A DNA stretch of 8,562 nucleotides from an uncultured Bdellovibrio sp. (GTDB lineage Bacteria; Bdellovibrionota; Bdellovibrionia; Bdellovibrionales; Bdellovibrionaceae), in NCBI RefSeq assembly GCF_946478835.1, contig NZ_CAMLDV010000151.1, forward strand, positions 1 to 8,562, given 5' to 3'. How positions within the stretch are numbered: the stretch's first letter is position 1; every line of letters starts with the position of its first letter. Made by a program: the position numbers and the translations under genes. Shown here piece after piece: positions 5,329-8,562 of the stretch. The notes under the pieces are model-generated. The model was not told the origin of the DNA. It did no database searches and was given only the letters and a program-made list of their open reading frames with translations.

Positions 5329-5348
5329 TATCTTGATTTAGTAAGATA
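5329..5348. promoter_or_regulatory. MarR operator 2: TATCTT-N8-AAGATA
   Basis: It has the same outer hexamers and the same 8-bp spacing as operator 1, 64 bp (about six helical turns) away. The following bases, A(A)ATTTAG, are also shared. It ends 14 bp before the marR start codon. Confidence 0.7.
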
Positions 5349-5362
5349 ATTTAGGGGTTACG

Positions 5363-5830
5363 ATGTCTCAAAATAAAAAATCTAAAGGCAATTCCGCCAA
5401 GGTTTTAGCGATAGGTCCTGAATTAAGCACGGCAACCATTCTTTTTCACGAGACCGTCGCAAGCCGGTTGGATCTCAACGCAACAGATATGAAATGTCTG
5501 ACGTTTATAAACTCTTCGAAGACATCAGTGACAGCCGGCGACGTCGCCCAATTCACGCGCCTTACGACGGGAGCCGTGACGGGAGTCTTAAACCGCCTTG
5601 AGAAAGCTAAATTGATTGCGAGAGCTCAGGATAAAGAGGATCGCAGAAAAGTGATCCTGGTACCTAACGAGGCGGCTTTTAAAAAGATCAAACCGCTTTA
5701 TCAGTCATTTGCAAAATCAATGGAAAAGCTGGTGAGTGACTATTCCGAAGAAGACCTCGGAATAGTCGCCGATTTTTTAAAAAGAGTGACAGAAATCCTT
5801 GAGCTAGAAGCTTCTAGATTGAGAGAGTAA
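5363..5830 (+). CDS. MarR-family transcriptional regulator
   Basis: This 155-residue winged-helix regulator is of normal MarR length. The HTH spans about residues 57-84 (TAGDVAQFTRLTTGAVTGVLNRLEKAKLI) and is followed by the beta-wing ARAQDKEDRRKVILVPN (87-102), with the typical D-x-R wing turn. N- and C-terminal helices would form the dimer interface. The sole cysteine (C45) is in the helix before the HTH, so redox sensing cannot be excluded, but a small-molecule ligand is equally possible. AGGGG lies 5 nt before the ATG. Two near-identical 20-bp palindromes in the divergent upstream region are the expected binding sites, implying autorepression and repression of the membrane-protein gene. 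The last 35 codons contain a terminator-like hairpin, and the stop lies 2 nt from the stop of the convergent GST gene. Confidence 0.92.
   Translation: MSQNKKSKGNSAKVLAIGPELSTATILFHETVASRLDLNATDMKCLTFINSSKTSVTAGDVAQFTRLTTGAVTGVLNRLEKAKLIARAQDKEDRRKVILVPNEAAFKKIKPLYQSFAKSMEKLVSDYSEEDLGIVADFLKRVTEILELEASRLRE
5736..5778 (+). terminator. Intrinsic terminator-like structure inside marR
   Basis: Ten perfect pairs (5738-5747 with 5758-5767) extend by one A-U pair inside and by a G-U and a G-C pair outside, giving a stem of about 13 bp with an 8-nt loop. Only CGA separates it from a run of six T (5773-5778). This is the textbook layout of a Rho-independent terminator on the plus strand, yet it lies 52 nt upstream of the marR stop codon. 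Confidence 0.6.
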
Positions 5831-5832
5831 AC

Positions 5833-6495
5833 CTATCGCGCGCTTCCACGTGCAATGCCGAGACGGTCTTCGTAGGCATTGAGAACTTTCACGAAGGCCG
5901 GACGTTCTTCACAACGAAGACGATATTTGTCGATGTTCGGGTATTTTTCTAAGACTTCCGTTTTGCGGAGTTCGCGCAATACACCCGTAAATGCGATATC
6001 TGCGACAGTAAAATCAGCACCAGTAATAAACGGTTGATTCTTTAACATTTCGTCGATGGTTCCAAAAAAGCGCTCAAGAATGCTGACATTCCAGGGGCGT
6101 TGTCCCTTCATGTGAGGATTTGAATCTCCAAGAAGATCCGCGAAGAAAATCGGCAGAGCAAAAGGCTCAATATTATTAAGCGACGTGATCAACCAACGAT
6201 AAACTTGCGCACGCCCTTTAAGATCTGATGGAATTAATTTTCCTGATTTTTCTGCAAGATAAAGAAGAATCGCACCGGATTCTGTGAGAATGTAACCGTC
6301 ATCATCAATCGTCGGAACTTGTTTGAAAGGATTGATTTCGCCATACCAGATTTCGTCTTGAAGGCCATTGGGTCCACAATCAAGCCCGATGGTTTCATAA
6401 GAAATTCCGCACTCTTCCAAAGCCCACATCGCACGGATGTCACGCGTGTATCCCCAAAGAAACGGCGGCAGTGATTTGAAAACATAAACCTTCAT
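5833..6495 (-). CDS. Glutathione S-transferase family protein
   Basis: This 220-residue cytosolic protein has the two-domain GST layout. The thioredoxin-like N domain (about 1-85) contains YTRDIRAMWALEECGI, the NPFKQVPTI segment with the cis-proline P61, and the glutathione gamma-glutamyl site E72-S73 in LTESGAILLYLAE. The helical C domain (about 93-210) contains the N-capping/hydrophobic-staple motif FTVADIAF (162-169). GSTs conjugate or reduce electrophiles with glutathione; the activity and substrate here are unknown, and the catalytic N-terminal residue is not obvious. The start at 6495 is preferred over 6510 because GAGG lies 6 nt before it, whereas the upstream ATGs lack a ribosome site. 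It is convergent with marR, 2 nt apart. A 7-bp inverted repeat (5853-5881) near its 3' end lacks a T tract. Confidence 0.9.
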   Translation of the reverse strand: MKVYVFKSLPPFLWGYTRDIRAMWALEECGISYETIGLDCGPNGLQDEIWYGEINPFKQVPTIDDDGYILTESGAILLYLAEKSGKLIPSDLKGRAQVYRWLITSLNNIEPFALPIFFADLLGDSNPHMKGQRPWNVSILERFFGTIDEMLKNQPFITGADFTVADIAFTGVLRELRKTEVLEKYPNIDKYRLRCEERPAFVKVLNAYEDRLGIARGSAR

Positions 6496-6536
6496 ACGAA
6501 ACCTCATCATCCTGATAATTGTTGGAATGTTTAAAG

Positions 6537-6542
6537 AATATA
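6537..6542 (-). promoter_or_regulatory. Possible -10 box of the GST gene
   Basis: TATATT on the minus strand (5/6) predicts RNA starting near 6530 and a 35-nt leader. It lies in an AT-rich hairpin-prone stretch (6530-6551). There is no good -35, so the gene might also be read through from the tRNA. Confidence 0.3.
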
Positions 6543-6590
6543 CTTTTTAAATGAAATTTCCAGAAGCGTTGAGTTAAGCAAAGGAAGAGA

Positions 6591-6682
6591 TGGTGCCCCG
6601 GGCCGGAATTGAACCGGCACGCCCCTGTAAAGGAAGCCCAGGATTTTAAGTCCTGTGCGTCTACCAATTTCGCCACCGGGGC
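6591..6682 (-). tRNA. tRNA-Leu (anticodon UAA), CCA encoded
   Basis: Read on the minus strand, a perfect 7-bp acceptor stem (GCCCCGG at 6676-6682 with CCGGGGC at 6595-6601) is followed by a discriminator A and an encoded CCA (6591-6593). The D arm has GGTAGACGC. The anticodon stem CAGGA/TCCTG closes the loop CTTAAAA with anticodon TAA (6646-6648). A long variable arm of about 20 nt marks a class II tRNA, and the T arm GCCGG-TTCAATT-CCGGC is perfect. It decodes UUA (and UUG by wobble). I see no clear terminator behind it. Confidence 0.97.
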
Positions 6683-6695
6683 ACGCGAAAGACAA

Positions 6696-6723
6696 CTTGA
6701 ACATTTCTTGCTACAAAGGTCAA
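6696..6723 (-). promoter_or_regulatory. Possible promoter of tRNA-Leu
   Basis: On the minus strand TTGACC (6718-6723, 5/6) is followed after 16 bp by the poor -10 TTCAAG (6696-6701, 3/6). This would start RNA about 8 nt before the mature tRNA 5' end. Confidence 0.3.
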
Positions 6724-6793
6724 TAGCAGACCCTGTGAGTTAGTAACGCTATTTGGAAATTGCTAAAATAATCAGCAAATTAGTGAGTTTTCA

Positions 6794-7471
6794 TTAACTT
6801 AATTTTTTCTCAAACTCTTCAATGTCCGACGGAATCGAACTTTCTATTTTCAAAAACTTTTGAGTGAATGGGTGAGTAAATTCCAAACTCAAAGCATGTA
6901 ACATAAGCCTTGGTGCCAGCGGAGTTTGTGGAGACGGGTAGATGTCATCACCAAAAATTCCCAAACCCGATTCGGCAAGATGAACGCGAATTTGGTGCAT
7001 GCGCCCTGAAAGAGGTTTGGCTTCGATCAAAAGACCTTTTTTAAAAGTCTGAAGTTTGCGAAACAAAGTGTGGGCTTTGTCTCCACCAGACCGAACCGAC
7101 TTCATCTTCATTTTTTTTAAAATCGGGTCGCGCACTTCCGCTAAATGATTTTGCACTTCCCATTGTTCAGGACACTTATGAAGTTTCGTGAGGCAGATGT
7201 AGGTCTTCTGAATTTGATGTTTCTTAAACATCTCTGCCAATGGTTCGTTGGCGATTTTGTTTTTCGTGAAAATCATCACGCCGGAGGTGTCGCGGTCCAA
7301 ACGGTGGTGAAGACCCAAGTAAAAATCTTTGCTGCGTTCTTCTTGCAGTTGTTTTTTTAATTGTGTGAAAAAATCAGGACGTCGTTTGTCGACCGTGGGC
7401 TGCGAAGGAAGACCTGAAGGTTTCTCCGCAGCTATAAAGTATTCGTCCTCAAAGAGGATAGGAAACGTCAT
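6794..7471 (-). CDS. RluA-family pseudouridine synthase without S4 domain
   Basis: This 225-residue protein has the catalytic core of RluA-type pseudouridine synthases: EKPSGLPSQP (16-25), the active-site motif HHRLDRDTSG (55-64) with nucleophile D59, an EAKPLSGRMHQIRVHLAESG segment (150-169), and FGDDIYP. These enzymes isomerise uridine to pseudouridine in rRNA or tRNA. The S4 RNA-binding domain of RluC/RluD is absent, as in RluA and TruC, so a tRNA or short rRNA stem-loop is the likely target, but I cannot assign it. The gene begins one base after the stop of the secreted nuclease (TAA-G-ATG) and has only a weak ribosome site, so it is probably translated by coupling from the same mRNA. A run of eight A in the coding strand (7111-7118) is a possible slippage point. 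Confidence 0.92.
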   Translation of the reverse strand: MTFPILFEDEYFIAAEKPSGLPSQPTVDKRRPDFFTQLKKQLQEERSKDFYLGLHHRLDRDTSGVMIFTKNKIANEPLAEMFKKHQIQKTYICLTKLHKCPEQWEVQNHLAEVRDPILKKMKMKSVRSGGDKAHTLFRKLQTFKKGLLIEAKPLSGRMHQIRVHLAESGLGIFGDDIYPSPQTPLAPRLMLHALSLEFTHPFTQKFLKIESSIPSDIEEFEKKLS

Positions 7472-7472
7472 C

Positions 7473-8351
7473 TTATCTTTTATTGATCATGCAGAATTCG
7501 AGATTGTCATTGATGTACTGACGTTGCTCATCGAGTTCTTTTTCAGTGATACGGAAATCAGACATTTTGCAGTTGTAGTTCGTAACGACTTCGTGAATCG
7601 CTTGAACTTCGTCTGGAGTCATATTGAGTCTCCAGATCAATTTCACTGTCAGCCAGTTTTTTACGTATTGGCAACGATAAGAAAGTTCCGGAGGAAGATA
7701 GCCCTCAGGACCGCGATCACCTTTCGCCATGTTTTGATGAGACTCTGCAGAGATCAGATGATCTTTGTAGCCCATGTAGTTCGCGTAAAGGCAGCGTGTT
7801 TTATAGTCCCACTTGAAGGCGCCAGAAAGGTAAGCATTCTTAAGTGGAACCAAGTGATCAATTTGAATTTGACGGGAGGATGTCAGCTCTTGATTTGTGT
7901 AGTTGTCATACCAGCGACCGGCTTCAACAACGCATTTTTTGTCGTTGCGATAAGTGACTTCATCTTCACTGTCACGAACAAGAACTTTCGCGCGCGTATT
8001 CATGCAAGTGTCGTCAGTGGGATCGTTGATCCAGCGGCCGAAATGAAGTTTGCGGATGTAGTCTTCTTGAGGAAGAGGACGTTGCTCCTCGTGCAAAGAC
8101 CACTTCAAAAGATTGATCACAAGTTTTTTCGCAAGTTGAACAAATTGGTGAGTGCCAAGGTCTGGGGAGAAATCGGTGTAAGTGTAAGACTTTGCAGCGG
8201 CAGCACCACCAGAAGGTCTTTCGTCGACAGTGTAGTATTCACTAAAAGTTTTTTGAGGTTTTGACGGAGCTGTTGTTGCTTGCGCGGTCTCGGCAAAAGC
8301 CTTTGCCGTCAACAGTGTCATGATCAGAATCATGGCCTTTAAGTGTTTCAT
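7473..8351 (-). CDS. Secreted HNH endonuclease-like protein (DUF1524 / GmrSD C-terminal type)
   Basis: This 292-residue protein starts with a Sec signal peptide (MKHLKAMILIMTLLTAKAFA, cleavage after AFA). A low-complexity linker and an N-terminal region (about 65-120) follow, then a nuclease domain at about 115-245. The HNH core is QIDHLVPLKNAYLSGAFKW (163-181) with D165-H166. N207 and K210 lie in SHQNMAKGDRGPEGYLPP, followed by CQYVKNWLTVKLIW. These match the extracellular DUF1524-type HNH nucleases. Six cysteines in the mature protein (C116, C140, C187, C227, C261, C287) suggest disulfides, as expected outside the cytoplasm. The role is presumably cutting DNA or RNA outside the cell; in a predator this could aid digestion of prey, which is inference. 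The start at 8351 gives the signal peptide and has GGAGG upstream; an ATG at 8381 would overlap the predicted -10. Confidence 0.87.
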   Translation of the reverse strand: MKHLKAMILIMTLLTAKAFAETAQATTAPSKPQKTFSEYYTVDERPSGGAAAAKSYTYTDFSPDLGTHQFVQLAKKLVINLLKWSLHEEQRPLPQEDYIRKLHFGRWINDPTDDTCMNTRAKVLVRDSEDEVTYRNDKKCVVEAGRWYDNYTNQELTSSRQIQIDHLVPLKNAYLSGAFKWDYKTRCLYANYMGYKDHLISAESHQNMAKGDRGPEGYLPPELSYRCQYVKNWLTVKLIWRLNMTPDEVQAIHEVVTNYNCKMSDFRITEKELDEQRQYINDNLEFCMINKR

Positions 8352-8379
8352 TCTCGGTCCCCCTCCGCGAATCGGACAC

Positions 8380-8409
8380 ATATAACCACTAAGTCGGGGA
8401 TTTGTTCAA
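8380..8409 (-). promoter_or_regulatory. Putative promoter of the nuclease-rluA operon
   Basis: On the minus strand TTGAAC (8404-8409, 4/6) and TTATAT (8380-8385) are separated by 18 bp. RNA would start near 8373 with a leader of about 22 nt containing GGAGGGGG. This supports the downstream ATG at 8351. Confidence 0.4.
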
Positions 8410-8440
8410 CAAAACAATATGTCAGGATTTTGTTGTTTTT
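8407..8440. repeat. AT-rich inverted repeat CAACAAAA / TTTTGTTG followed by T5
   Basis: Perfect 8-bp arms at 8407-8414 and 8428-8435 flank a 13-nt loop, with TTTTT directly after on the plus strand. It overlaps the nuclease -35 box, so an operator is possible. It could stop antisense plus-strand transcription but is too AT-rich to be a strong terminator. Confidence 0.4.
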
Positions 8441-8562
8441 ACATGCTGAGCGTTAAGTGCCTTATAACAGGCTTATTTGCTCAATACTTACTCAGAATTA
8501 ATATCTACTTTGGTGCATAATATTATTCGCGTGAAGAATATATAGGGTCCGGCTCATATATT
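8441..8562. other. Intergenic stretch at the right edge, no gene seen
   Basis: AT-rich DNA upstream of the nuclease gene. The only plus-strand ORF is about 25 codons (8443-8520) and lacks a ribosome site. A plus-strand promoter-like pair, TTTACA (8438-8443) and TTATAA (8462-8467), and the motif at 8505-8529 suggest that a plus-strand gene may start just beyond the window. Confidence 0.4.

Noticed and set aside
5804..5817. 14-bp perfect palindrome CTAGAAGCTTCTAG at the end of marR
   Set aside because: It has no spacer for a hairpin loop without losing central pairs, no T tract, and it does not resemble the MarR operators; chance within coding sequence is likely.
5853..5881. 7-bp inverted repeat CAATGCC/GGCATTG near the 3' end of the GST gene, considered as a terminator
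   Set aside because: It has a 15-nt loop and no T tract in the direction of GST transcription.
6440..6676. Minus-strand ORF starting MAKLVDAQDLKSW, over the tRNA-Leu gene
   Set aside because: This is the conceptual translation of the tRNA-Leu sequence running into the GST upstream region, a common annotation artefact.
7111..7118. Run of eight A in the rluA coding strand, considered as a programmed slippage site
   Set aside because: The frame continues intact on both sides, and no alternative product or downstream structure is evident.
7329..8264. 311-codon plus-strand ORF opposite the nuclease and rluA genes
   Set aside because: It is antisense to two genes with clear family motifs and a signal peptide, has no recognisable domain, and lacks a ribosome site.
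8443..8520. 25-codon plus-strand ORF near the right edge
   Set aside because: No ribosome site, very short, and overlaps an AT-rich regulatory stretch.

Overview
The window looks like ordinary, compact bacterial chromosome of moderate GC content. The mix of proteins (a ClpP paralogue, a lipoprotein hydrolase, a secreted disulfide-rich HNH nuclease, small secreted proteins) is reminiscent of Bdellovibrio and its relatives. That placement is an inference from general protein resemblance, not from a phylogenetic marker. I see no insertion sequence, phage module, CRISPR array or conjugative gene. There are twelve protein genes (one cut by the left edge) and one tRNA.

Left part (1-2702). A hotdog-fold thioesterase runs off the left end on the minus strand. 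It is divergent from a TrhA/hemolysin III-type membrane protein. That gene overlaps tail-to-tail with a TetR-family regulator, which is divergent from a clpP gene whose stop overlaps the start of a small P-loop kinase-like protein. The tetR promoter predicts an almost leaderless transcript, with an inverted repeat over its -10 box that could be the regulator's operator.

Middle part (2703-5830). A small secreted cysteine-containing protein abuts the kinase stop. An unrecognised 224-residue protein with a strong DGSNGD / NPRCFSRDQ signature follows, and it overlaps tail-to-tail with a lipoprotein alpha/beta hydrolase. Upstream of the hydrolase on the same strand is a four-helix membrane protein, divergent from a MarR regulator. 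The intergenic region between them carries two 20-bp operators of the form TATCTT-N8-AAGATA, 64 bp apart, each beside one promoter and in the leader of the other. The inferred picture is a MarR switch that controls itself and the membrane protein, and perhaps the hydrolase.

Right part (5833-8562). A glutathione S-transferase-like protein, tRNA-Leu(UAA) with encoded CCA, and a two-gene minus-strand unit: a secreted HNH nuclease followed one base later by an S4-less RluA-type pseudouridine synthase. The last 210 bases hold the nuclease promoter and no convincing gene.

The most notable non-gene pattern is that all four convergent gene pairs have essentially no intergenic space (overlaps of 37, 0 and 15 nt, and a gap of 2 nt). 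In two of them a long, near-perfect terminator-like hairpin is built into the last codons of the plus-strand gene (2655-2691, and 5736-5769 with a T6 tract).
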